DNA of 64,000 nucleotides from Hypholoma sublateritium FD-334 SS-4 (lineage: Eukaryota; Basidiomycota; Agaricomycetes; Agaricales; Strophariaceae). The notes under the pieces are model-generated. The model was given only the letters and a program-made list of their open reading frames with translations, had not been told where the DNA came from and made no database searches. Where the stretch lies: contig KN817518.1 in NCBI GenBank assembly GCA_000827495.1, forward strand, positions 1,452,405 to 1,516,404, read 5' to 3'. The translations under genes were made by a program, and so were the position numbers. Below are positions 22,439-33,106 of the stretch, piece by piece (position 1 is the first letter of the stretch; every line of letters begins with the position of its first letter).

Positions 22439-25400
22439 ATGCAACTCTTCAGCCCAAATCACGTGAAGCTGCTCAACTCCTGTTATCCTCCCACTGCTCT
22501 CCTCACCGCTGGTCCCGATTATTCTCCCAATTCTCATGAGCTTAGCCGGCTGACCTACTATGCGTACGAGACTCGACATTTGAAACTTATTATTGACTTA
22601 ATTGACCGTCTCTTAGGTCAAACCATCCAGGCAAACTCGCCAAAATCGGGAGTGAATTGGACAAGCGCTTGAAGGGGGAATGCCGGAAGGCCAAGTCAGG
22701 GAATATTCGTTCAAGAGCGTTAGTTCTCAACTCTTCCGTGACGCTCTTATTCACATAAGCTTGTGTAGCGCGCTGCTCATTTCATTATCTATCCTTCGCT
22801 CTCTTGCCACAGAATGCCGAAGAGACATTGCCCTCCTTTCACCTGCTCTTATATCATCTGTCGAGTGCACGCTTTGTTCAACCCCTAAGGATCTTGAGGT
22901 CGTAGCGCGTGCTGCTAGTGTGGTAAGTTTATGTATGTGCTATCAAGTTTAAGACTAAAGCACTTACAGTTTACTACGTGGACCACTTACACAAATGGTC
23001 ATTTGATTGGTGCGGACAGCGCCATGACTGGCGAATACCTCTCTATACTCAGCCGCTTCGCTAGCCTAAGCTCGTCCAAATCTTCGGATCAGGAAACTCA
23101 GAACAGGTGTCAACCATGATCATATCTCAATGCCCTATTATTTACCTTTTCCTCAGGACGCGATTAATAGGGGTGGCTGCTCTAACAGCTGCTCTAAACT
23201 CGGACGCTCTCTATAACGACATACGGAATTTTGGAATACAAGTTTCCACCATCATACGCCCAATCTTGGCTGTGCTATTCGAAACGCCAATATCTATCCT
23301 AGAGGACCAGTACGTCATGTGCTGTTCCAAAACTATATTTTACTAAAAAAATATTGACAACATAGAGCATGTGCAGTCAAAGATTCGACTTCCTCGCCGT
23401 ACTTAGCTGAGTTTAGGTCGCGCCCTGCTTTGGAACGCCGGGCAGTGTCCATACACGCGCATGTGGACGGAGACCAAGGTCCTTCTACTGGTGATGTGTC
23501 CGACGCGTCTCTGCATGCTCTATTTTCACTACTCAGCCATACGAACGGGGCACAACTGGGATTTGTCGTACAATCTTCATTTGACTGTCTGGACACCATG
23601 CAGGGGTGGAATAAACCAGAGCATTGCTGTTGGTTTGCTCAAAAGACTGCAGAATGGGCACAATATCAATATCGCCATGTTGTTCCCACATGGCTTGTCG
23701 AGCGACTTCTAATGCATCAAGACTCTTCACAAAATACACCTGTGCAGACGGCACTCACGGCAATGATCACTTCTGTTTTCAGCTCCACCACTCCTTTCAT
23801 AAATCTGTCATCCTCGGACATTATGTCCAATCTCTTGACCCTTCTTACCCGAAGTATATCGGCCAATCCCGAAGATTCCGGTCTGTCATCGCTGGTAGAG
23901 TGTATTTCGTCTTTGGGCTGCCATGTATATTATTCTGATCAAATACAAGATCTTGCCGTGAGTCGCACTATTCATCTAACACTAAAATTATTCGTTTCTT
24001 ACTTATCTGACTTTGCAGGGCGAATTAATAAACCGATTGGTTGTCATCGAAGTTCACGGAGTTCTTGTTGCAGATAAATCATCCGCCCTTTCCACTAGAT
24101 CAGCGGGTATTCGCTATCTTCTGGAGAGCCTAGTGGGGCTTATACGAGTGGCCAATGCCAGCCAACCTGTTGACGCTGACGACGAAGGTCAAAAAGCAAG
24201 CATTATGGCACCGTCTACTGAAAGATCCGCTGATGGGCGACCTTCACGACGAACCAAAATTCAACCGGACGTGTGGCAGGATACCTTGAGCATTCTTTGC
24301 GATGCTGATGCCCTCATACGGAACGAGTGTGCAGCGGCCCTAATATATTATATCGCTCAGGAAATGCCCAAGTACGGCGAATTTGGCGATGTTGCCGGGT
24401 TTAAACATCCACAGAAAATTGCAGAGAACACCTTCCGGCATCTGCAAAGCACTTTCCCCAGCATTGGTGATGTTGCTAGCAAATTCCTCAACTCTGTACA
24501 TGCATACGTCTACGTCCTTGCGACATCGCCAACCCTCCATAATCCCTCTGCTTTGTTGTTGGACACTAAAGGCTCGTCATCGAACGGGGCTGCTCCAGGT
24601 CAAGATGAACATTATGATCTAGCAGACAACGGCGGAAACCTCACGCCACCACCGAACAGTAATAACCGTCGATCGATTGCATCTCAGCACGGTGTAAGAG
24701 AACGAAAAGAATCCTTGGTTCTACGGCTACTGGAAAAAATACCCGCACCCCTTGGCACGTCCGCGGAAGCATCGGAAGAGGACTATGCCAACATTTTGAA
24801 GATAATGACGACCATCCACATACACTTGCCTATGCGTGGATTACTTACTGGTGTCCCGATGCTTCTAGCATTGGAGAGTGCTACGGAAATGAGCCAGGTT
24901 CGCGATAGCTTACTTCAACGGATCATCACGGTTAAGACTGTCATCGCACACGTTTGGCGTGTCATTGCACAAGTTTGGAAAATACCAGAGCTCATGATTC
25001 TTGCCGAACAAGTATGTTATACAATCTGGAAAGCACTCCAAGAGATTAAGCTAACATGTCAACCAGACGGTCCAGAAATTGACTTCCTTGTCTCAAGAAG
25101 ATATCAGGGCCCCCTTTGACCTGTCTGGGCTTGGAGTGGACACTAATAATGCTTTGACTTTGATTGTGTCTTCTCGAACTGTGCAAGAGGCTTTCAAATT
25201 AGATCGAGAGAGCCTTTTACGACGGCTATCAACGAAATGGACTCCAGAGCTCGCTTTGAAGGATTGTAAGCATTCACTATTCTGAAATATAAATTCGGTG
25301 CAACCATTCTAATCAATCTTGCTAGTCGAACAATCTTCAGGCTACGAAAATACATTCCGTGGAGATGGTGTTTCACCTTTGCTCAAAATCTCTCCTGCAT

Positions 25401-25738
25401 TAATGCACATCGAAAACTTGTCAATGCAAAGCCTCGCGAGATCTACTCGTGGACTCGGGGTGACTGACCTTCGCGAGGCTTTAGAGGGCCGCAGTGGGAT
25501 GTCGAATCCGGCTCTGACTCGGCCGCCCTCTGTTTCTACTCTGGACCATGCATCATCATTCGCAAGTGGTGATGCTCATAACCTTCGATTGACACAAACA
25601 CGGTCAAGGTCTAGGACGAAGAAGCGCTCAACGCCTAACGGTGCTGGTGAAGTTCGCGATGTGCTGTCGCGGCTGGGCATCAGCAAGCAAAACGGAAGCC
25701 TTCTGAAGGCGACATTCCCTGTACGACAAAAGAGTTGA
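22439..25738 (+). CDS. EFR3: EFR3, plasma-membrane scaffold for PI4-kinase
   Basis: Exons 22439-22563, 22617-22718, 22769-22922, 22970-23106, 23157-23309, 23366-23957, 24019-25011, 25076-25265 and 25326-25738 give 952 residues. The N-terminus matches EFR3 closely: FSPNHVKLLNSCYPP, ELSRLTYYASNHPGKLAKIG, and KAKSGNIRSRAALLISLSIL. Alpha-helical ARM/HEAT repeats then run to about residue 700. EFR3 anchors the phosphatidylinositol 4-kinase complex (Stt4-Ypp1) at the plasma membrane. The C-terminal ~140 residues are disordered and basic (TRSRSRTKKRSTPNGAGEV), then end in a short conserved-looking block RDVLSRLGISKQNGSLLKAT. There is no transmembrane segment; membrane binding is expected through basic residues and possibly the Cys-containing N-terminus. 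Confidence 0.9.
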
Positions 25739-26389
25739 GCAATTGCAGATGGTCAAAAGTGATTTCTGTTCCTCTGGCTGTGTCTAATATTATCTTATAC
25801 CGGGTCTCTCGTATCCCTGTTTTTCGTTCATTCTCATACTTATTACTGCTGCCATTGGACTTGCTTACCTACATGCATAAAGCAATGGCACTATCATTAA
25901 TTTTCTATTGGCACCATCATATACTACTTTCCAGATACACATAGTATCCCACGCGCACGTAAAAATATGTAGCTGAAGATGTTTGTCCCCAGCTGAGCCA
26001 GTAAGATGAATCGATGACGTTACTTGAGGTGTATTCAGCATTTCGCATGTGATGTGTGGCCAAACGAGGTCCGCGCTTGACCAATGACCACCATTGCTCA
26101 CGTTGAAATATCACCTGCCGCCATCGACTTTACTGTTCCGTTATTTGAAGTTCAAACTGCCTACGGCTGTAGGAGCAAGATCAAGGAAGCGCCTTTGAAC
26201 ATTGCTTGAACCAGTGATCGTTAAACTTGTACTCGACGCGTCGCCTCCACTGTCGACATTGTCAGTCGATAATTGTTTCGGTGTTACCGTTGCTTTATCC
26301 GGAGGGCCTACGATCATATATCCACACGTCTAAAGAGGGAGGCAAAAGAGGGACGAAATCCACGAGGTCACTCCTGGCTGCACGTAGCA
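25739..26389. other. intergenic region, no gene seen
   Basis: About 650 bp lie between EFR3 and the next plus-strand gene. The frames present are short and carry no recognisable domain. A reading frame crosses 26273-26455 in phase with the downstream exon but only gains an ATG at 26390. Confidence 0.4.
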
Positions 26390-27670
26390 ATGAATTACTC
26401 GGTTCGAAACCCATGCTATCTTCGCATATCAAAGAATACAGTGCTGCCGATATATGTGAGCAGAAATATTTTATTGTGACTTCATTTATCCATTAACCCG
26501 CATTCACACAGGTTTACCTTGACGAACGGCATGTTCATTGGATGTCGGATACAATTCTCCAGCATGTACTCTCCGATCTGCGTCCCAAGTCAAGACTGAT
26601 GTATCATTAATGTTTGGCAATAAAACTGACTTTGATCACGCTATTCTAGCATATTACCCAAGCTAAAAGCAGAAGTTGGTGCTCTGTCCAGCGCCGCCAC
26701 GCAGAAGAAAGCCACAGTAGATACTCATAGAGGAGGTCAGTGGTCATTTCTACCATTTATTCGGCACCATGTTTTCGTGCTTGAACTTGACACTCAAAAA
26801 ACGTGGCAGATAGTTACCAGTTTTGTTACTTCTTCCGAAAAACCGAGCCACACGCAGTCCTTATAAAGGTACAGTAATCTCAAAATATAATTTCATTACT
26901 CATCCCTAGTGAATGTATAGTCGAGAAACTTCACTGTTGCCCCCTTACAAAAAGCCATTCTGAAACCCTCTCAATCTAAGACGAAGCAAACGAAACGAAA
27001 AGGAACTGCAAGAGAATCACCTGTTCCCCCAGCAAGAAGCAAAAGGAGAAGAATCACTCGACAACCATCATTCAATGGTGAAGATGCTGAGCTTCCTGAT
27101 ACTATTGCGAATGCACCTGCAGACGACGATGACGACAGCGATGAATACAACCCAGATGTTGAAATGGAAACTATAGGCCGCGAAACAGACGACATCGTAG
27201 AACTTGAAATCGCAAACCAGGAGGAAAAGCCAAAGCCGATTCTCGGTCTAACTTATCAAGGCTTCAACATCTACGGCCAATGCTTATGCATAGTTGTAGA
27301 ACCTTGGCCTATAGTTCGGTCCATGACAATAGTACCTTCAGCTACACCGCAGTTAATGACACAACCAACACTACAAATCAATCCATTCCCGAGCAGTAAG
27401 ACACCACTTTTCCTGCCCGAAGAACCCGAAGTCGAAGAGTGTCCAAGGCTGGGCGAAGAAAATCGCTCACATGTGAACCAAGCATATCTCAAAAAAGTGT
27501 TGGACCAAGATGAATTGGCGTCAGATAACGAAGATAATTTGGGCGGCATGATGGAGTTTAGCCAGGTCTTGTACAACATCGGCGATTCTCGAGCTGGAGC
27601 TATCAATGACGACGATGACATGGATGGGGCCATATTGTTTGGGGATGCTGATGAAGTCAAAGAACTGTAA
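26390..27670 (+). CDS. uncharacterised acidic nuclear-type protein
   Basis: Exons 26390-26455, 26512-26588, 26650-26735, 26810-26868 and 26921-27670 splice in frame to 345 residues. I do not recognise the family. The N-terminal ~95 residues look folded (MNYSVRNPCYLRISKNTVLP, YLDERHVHWMSDTILQHVL, YQFCYFFRKTEPHAVLIK). They are followed by a basic cluster with a likely nuclear localisation signal (PPARSKRRRITRQPS), an acidic run (ADDDDDSDEYNPDVEME), a short conserved-looking hydrophobic block (ILGLTYQGFNIYGQCLCIVV), and an acidic tail (NDDDDMDGAILFGDADEVK). The pattern of folded head, NLS and acidic stretches suggests a chromatin or kinetochore-associated protein, but this is inference only. It converges on MEF2 with 89 bp between stops. 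Confidence 0.65.
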
Positions 27671-27759
27671 TTAGAGTGAGGATGTATAAATCTAGTGAAT
27701 GGTAATAATGATCAGATAAATAGTATTAAACGCCATTATGGCTGGCTCGTATGCTCTAT

Positions 27760-30299
27760 TTATGCTCTTCCAATTTCGCGCAAGATCTCTAGTTTTCGTC
27801 CTTCGGGAACTTCTTTGAAACCAGCACTCGATTGCTCAAACAAGCCATGGCCCTCAGCCAGAGATCGCAGCCGATTGGAGTAATCTAAGAAACGACTGAG
27901 TGGGGCAACGGCGTGTACGGATCGCTTGACATGGGAACCAGACGACCGAGACAATGAACTAGGAGAGCCGGAAGGAGACATCCATTCTGGAGGGGAGTAG
28001 ATACCCTCGTCTGAGTACCCAGTAACGTCGTCGTGTCCACTTCCATTATCGCCAAGTTCCAGGATTTCCCCGCCGTGCTCCGTCAGGTCCTTAACCACTT
28101 TGCCTAAAGTGTTTTCGGTAACTGATAGTTTGAGAAAGATAAATGGTTCTAAAATAGGACCCAATCCGGCTTCGCGGAGTCGACATCGAAGGGTGGCAGC
28201 TGCAGCTCTTGTTACGAGTGATGACGCTTTTGTGCCAATGTTTTTCAGTCCTCCAATTGTGATGTGGAGATTGGTCATGGGAAGTGATGAATGCGGAGAG
28301 TTACACAGGGCGTTCAAAATCCCTTCAGCTGCATATGCAATCAGGGGCCCTGGTACGGGTTCGGGGATGGGCACAGGCCTGTTCTTTTCGTCAACAACCA
28401 AATTACCATCCCATGCAGGATCACCTTTTTCTTCTGGTTGCAGCGAACGGATGGTGATTGGCATTGTGATCTTGAGAGATTTCCCTCCAACTTCTGTTTC
28501 CCAAACGTTCCAGTTCTCGGAAGGATTGTTCGGGCCAAGGGACTCGCGATAGCTCACGTATCTTCGACCAAGTTCGAAATTAACTCTCCATTCATCTCGG
28601 AGACGGCCTTCCACAATTTCAAGATGTAGGGCACCCAAACCGTGAATTAAGAGTTGTCCTTCTTGTACATCTGTGCGAAGTGAAGGATCTGTGCGAGACA
28701 GCGCTTCCAACGCATTTTGAACAGGTTGCAGGTCGGCATGGGATCGAGGGATTACAGAGGCTGATATTACCGCTGGAGGTGGAGTGATATCCCGCATGGC
28801 GGATTGGAGTTTTTCGGATGTCCCCGCTGACACAAGGGTATCGCCAGTCCGAGTGTACTTGAGGCCCAAAATGACACCGATGGAACCGAATGGAAGTTCG
28901 TCGACTTCTTTCTCTTCCGAGGCGTATAATAAAAGTAATTTAGCCACCTTTTCTTTTTGGTTCCTACTTGTATTTAATAAATTACTTTGACGGCTGACCT
29001 TGCCTAAAAGTGTGTTTATTCCGTCAAGGATAGAGTACATGCGCCAAAATCAAATAGCTCACCAGAATATACACGAACAAATGTCATCCATCCCTTTCTT
29101 TCATCCCAGTTTACTTTCCAGGCCAGAAGGCGCACTGGCGTATTGTTTTGTTGCACTTCGTGTGTTATATCTCTGGGACTGGGGAAAAGTTCACCAACAT
29201 AGTCCATGACCAAGTTCGTCCCCACATGCTTCATCGCTGCACCACATAGAACTGGCAAAATTTGGTTTTGCAAAGACGCGTATCGCAGATGTCGCATGAT
29301 GACTGAGTCGTCAAATTTGAGATAGGCCGACGGATCAGAAGGCATATCGAGCAACGACTCCATGAATTCTTCTGAGATCATAGATATATTTTCCATGAGC
29401 TGAGTGCGCGCGGAAACCAGATGCAGCACAAGCGGATGCGAAGGAGGAAGAATGCCCATTTCTTGGAGACCGTCGACATGCCTAGGTAAAGCATGGCAAT
29501 ACGCGTTACCTTCCTCGTCCCATTTCCATATGTTCCATCTGACAAGGTCAACAAGGCCCTGTATTCCAGGTTCTCCTTCAGCATAATGTTTGGGGTTGAA
29601 TGAAGCAATGGGAAGAGTTAGGGCCACAGGATTGGGGTGTAAACGATGCTTCAATAAAGATAGCAAGGAGGATCTGAAGGATGCGCCGGGTCTGTCCAGT
29701 TTATTGAGGAATATCATCCGGGTATCGACGCCATACCTACGAACGTATTAATATGTGGCCTTAATCTATCCCGATTCTCTCACCTGTTGCACGCACCTAT
29801 CCAACTGACGCCAAACGCCTCTCGTTTGCGATTCAACGCCTTCGACAGAGTCGATCAACACAACTGCCCCATCAACAACTCGGCTGGCACTCTCCACTTC
29901 CATTCCGAAATCAGCATGCCCCGGGGTATCCACAAGGTTGAAGGTCCAGTCCTTCCACTGGACGGGGATGCTGGCAGACTGAACTGTGATCCCGCGCTCG
30001 CGTTCGACAGGTAGAAAATCGGTGGTTGTGCTACCCGTGTCAACAGTCCCAGATGACGAGAGATAGGAAGATGTTAGAAGGATAGATTCAGTCAATGTGG
30101 TTTTGCCAGAATCTAAACTCAGCATATTGACATTTTCCTGAAAGGAACGAGTAGACTTGAGCGTACCGATGTGTGCAACAAGAGCCATGTTCCGTATCTT
30201 AGAAGGGTCATGAGCCGTTTGTGAAGTATATCGACGGGCCATAGAAACGAAAGCGGATTTTTGAAGGCCATTGGTGACCCAACATCTTGACCAGAGCAT
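27760..30299 (-). CDS. MEF2: mitochondrial elongation factor G2 (ribosome-releasing factor 2)
   Basis: Exons are complement of 27760-29003, 29063-29736, 29797-30112 and 30167-30299, giving 788 residues. A translational GTPase is clear: G1 is HIDSGKTTLTES, switch I is ERERGITVQSASI, G3 is DTPGHADFGMEVE, and G4 is FLNKLDRPGASF. EF-G domains II-V follow (domain II ends near LLNTSRNQKEKVAKL; domain IV contains YVSYRESLG and KSLKITMPI). Sequence style and the basic leader (MLWSRCWVTNGLQKSAF...ARRYTSQ) fit the mitochondrial MEF2/GFM2 branch, which works with ribosome recycling factor to split mitochondrial ribosomes rather than in translocation. An earlier in-frame ATG at 30416 exists, but starting at 30299 gives the better presequence. 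The gene diverges from STE14 with 157 bp between starts. Confidence 0.9.
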
Positions 30300-30456
30300 C
30301 GACCCAACTCGCGAAATCGACGTTGTGTGCAAAGTGAGCTCAACACGATTGAATTGACTACCAACAAAGGTAAACATCTCTTTAACTCCGAGTCCCTCTT
30401 TGTCTAAGTACCGCACAATAAGCTATGTCTCCATAATATCTTTCCTCTCTTGAACC
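30300..30456. promoter_or_regulatory. short divergent promoter, MEF2 / STE14
   Basis: Only 157 bp separate the two start codons (or 40 bp if MEF2 starts at 30416). The plus-strand side is pyrimidine-rich (ctccataatatctttcctct) just before the STE14 ATG. Confidence 0.45.
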
Positions 30457-31451
30457 ATGGCTGGAAACTCCTCAGTTAATCCTGCCGACGAATTCGAGCA
30501 GAAAATAAGGCGACGCATGACCAATCCGTTAGAGACGAATCCACTCATAAATGCACCACACGGGAACATACCCAATACACCCCTTGCCTCAGCAACAATC
30601 GCATTTCTCCTCGGAGGTGTTTTTGTCTTTGGGCTGTACGCCTCCATGAATGACATATCTGCAACTGCTTCGCTGCTGACCTACCAGTTGGGATTCTTCA
30701 TTGCTGCTTGGGCTTTCTTTCATTGGGCCGAATTTGCAGTCACAGCGGGTTGGAACTTCGAGAAATGTAGTGTGGATTGTATGTCATTCTCAATTGCTTA
30801 CCATGTCGCAAAACTTACGGCCTTGCAACCAGCTTATCTTCTCGACAACGGCTCTATGTATCACATCGCCAATGGCACTGCACTTATGGAATACCTCCTC
30901 TCTCGACACTTCTGGCCTTCAAGTAAATCGTGGCCATATGTTTCTCTATTAGGTAAGATAGTGCACCTTTGTGTCGACGCGTGCTTAATCAGAGCAGGCA
31001 TGACCCTTGTCATTTTCGGCCAAACACTGCGTTCGACGGCTATGATACATGCTTCGACGAATTTTTCTCATACCGTCGCGTTTCGCAAGCGAGATGCGCA
31101 TCGCTTGGTGACTGATGGAGTCTATAGGTATGTGAATATGCACTCCAGGTCGTAGGTAATGTCTGATAGTTTTATCAGATGGTTCAGGCATCCTTCCTAT
31201 GCCGGATTTTATTACTGGGCTCTTGGGACACAGTTGGTCCTTCAAAACCCAGTGACCTTTATTTTCTTCTCGGTATTATTATGGCGATTTTTCTATTACC
31301 GAACCCAAGGTTTGTGCTCCATTATAATTACACGACGCTCATACTGAATGAGAAATCCGTAGCGGAAGAGAAGGCACTAGTACAGTTTTTCGGAGATGAA
31401 TATAGAACTTACCGAGGTCGTGTGGGGACTAAAATTCCTTTTGTGCCCTGA
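30457..31451 (+). CDS. STE14: protein-S-isoprenylcysteine O-methyltransferase
   Basis: Exons 30457-30778, 30833-30952, 30995-31127, 31179-31309 and 31363-31451 give 264 residues, typical for the family. The ER-membrane enzyme methylates the C-terminal prenylcysteine of CaaX proteins such as Ras, Rho and mating a-factor pheromones. Several membrane segments are seen (TIAFLLGGVFVFGLYASM, YQLGFFIAAWAFFHW). The ICMT signatures are HWAEFAVTAGWNF, GQTLRSTAMIHASTNFSHTV, LVTDGVYRWFRHPSYAGFYY and the C-terminal EEKALVQFFGDEYRTYRGRV followed by the GTKIPF end. The catalytic R-H-P and E...Y-x-x-Y-x-x-R-V-x-T-x-I-P elements are intact. The third exon uses the downstream AG of a CAGAG acceptor; the last intron acceptor (CCGTAG) was chosen because it restores RTQAEEKAL. 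Confidence 0.95.
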
Positions 31452-31635
31452 CGCAATAATGAAAGCAACTTATCTCATACATATAACCCTTTCTCACTTT
31501 TCATAATCTTAATATAATGCATGTTCATATGTTCATACAATTTTGTCATGCACACCACGGCGTGCAATGGAAGGAAAGTGCGAGTAAAGCGTGCAAAAAA
31601 AGTCTGACAATTGTAATCGAAATCAATTGGAGTAT

Positions 31636-32377
31636 CTACGCATTATCTGTGACGATGGTGCCTTTGTCTGATACGTAGATCCCATCCAAGAACTTGCGGA
31701 TATCCTTGTTGCGAACGCGACAGATACCCTGGATGGAAGCGGCTGGTCGAATGCGAAGAATGAGCAAGAGTACAGAAGGGACTAAGACACTGATTACATA
31801 CCAGATTGAGAGACCATGTCAATGTCGTTGCCCTCCAAGATAAGTTCGTCCTTTTGTGCTTTTGACTCCTGCACCTCAACGCCTGATAACATGTGTACGT
31901 GACGTACAGTCTGTCATGGTATTACTGTAAATAGAGTACTTGTGTGTAGAAGATGAGCGGTGCGAACCTTCTCGCCCAAGAAGTTACGGATCTCAACCGC
32001 AGTGCCATTCTCCTGGATAATGCAGTTGATGGGGAAATGGGCATATACGGAACGCATTTTGTAACGGAATCCCTGGAGACAAGTCAATCATGAAACTCGT
32101 ATAAATGCTGGATATATACCTTGGTGACACCGGTGACCATGTTGTTGATCAAGCTGCGGATGGTACGCAGGCAAGCAACATGCTTTCTGCCTCCCTGCCA
32201 CACGGCCAAGGTAACCACAGTGGTCTTTCCCTTCACCACTCGGATATCCATATCAACATGGCGGACATTCTTGGAAAGAGTTCCGCGGGGGCCAGTAACG
32301 CTGATGAGGCGCGACTTGATGCTGATCTCAACGTTGGAGGGAATTTCGAGTTCTTCGGTTTTGAGGACGTCCCGCAT
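31636..32377 (-). CDS. RPL9: 60S ribosomal protein uL6 (RPL9)
   Basis: Exons are complement of 31636-31742, 31802-31910, 31968-32072 and 32120-32377, giving 192 residues, the expected size (yeast 191). uL6 sits near the base of the P-stalk on the large subunit. Recognisable blocks are [86 protein letters not shown] and the C-terminal [19 protein letters not shown]. As in many fungal ribosomal-protein genes, the 5' region (32390-32600) probably carries an untranslated exon and intron. The start ATG at 32375-32377 follows a good cag-like acceptor context. Confidence 0.95.
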
Positions 32378-33106
32378 CTAGAGGAATGAGTAAAGTCAGC
32401 GGGACGCCATCCGAAGTCCGGGGTTCGCATCCATCCGTTCCAACGCTCTGGGGCCAGCCAAATTGACACAGCCTATCGTTGGGATTGCTACGAAGCGTCT
32501 GGATGCGATAACGAGGCTGTAGGAGAGATTACGCACCTTGGGCGAAAGTTTTGACGAGGTGTGTGGAGGGGTCGAGGGGATTGGATGCTTTCGCTGACAT
32601 AATCCAGTCCTTAGCTTGATTCGGATTGCCCGATCACGGTTTCGCTGATTACTGCAGACTTGCTCTTTCCATTAAGTAATATAAATCGTTCATGGCATAC
32701 ATATATCAGCCACTTGCGTACCGAGTTATGAGACAAGTTATCCCGCGTTAGTAACCAGATATTTAGAAATATATCGATTTGAAACGGGGACGCATACCAA
32801 GCACATACTTATACGTGGCTATTGCGCGGCCCGGCGTGGCACCGGGCATGTCAGCCTTGTCACGGACAATAATGAGCGGAGTTGTAACTCGGCTCATGTG
32901 TTTGGCATTGCGCTGGTGTCACTCTTCCCTTCAACCACCACAGTCGAGTGCTTTTCCGTTCATCTTCGTTTTCTGCAGCGCGTTGAGTGAGCTTTGAAAG
33001 TATATTCAGCCCCTTCAACCAGCGTCTTCTGGTCTTATTTCTCGGTTCGGGTAAGATCGTAACCAGATCGTCAGCGGCACCCCGACTTGCGAAGGCCGTG
33101 TCCCAA
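32378..33106. promoter_or_regulatory. divergent promoter region, RPL9 / PCF11
   Basis: This 729-bp region between the two starts has no credible gene. The RPL9 side contains a likely 5' UTR exon. The PCF11 side contains pyrimidine-rich tracts (cactcttcccttcaaccacc at about 32920). No tRNA was identified despite a GGGTTCGCATCC stretch near 32420. Confidence 0.4.

Noticed and set aside
26398..26412. CGGTTCGAAACCC, tRNA-like T-arm
   Set aside because: It lies in the first exon of the uncharacterised gene and lacks the rest of a cloverleaf; the local palindrome explains the resemblance.
28948..28998. Apparent intron inside MEF2
   Set aside because: The 51 nt have GT/AG ends and are divisible by three, but they encode the conserved SRQSNLLNTSRNQKEK segment of EF-G, so they are exon. 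The true intron is 29004-29062.
32405..32440. GGGTTCGCATCC stretch resembling a tRNA T-loop
   Set aside because: No acceptor, D-arm or anticodon stem could be paired around it, so no tRNA gene is called.
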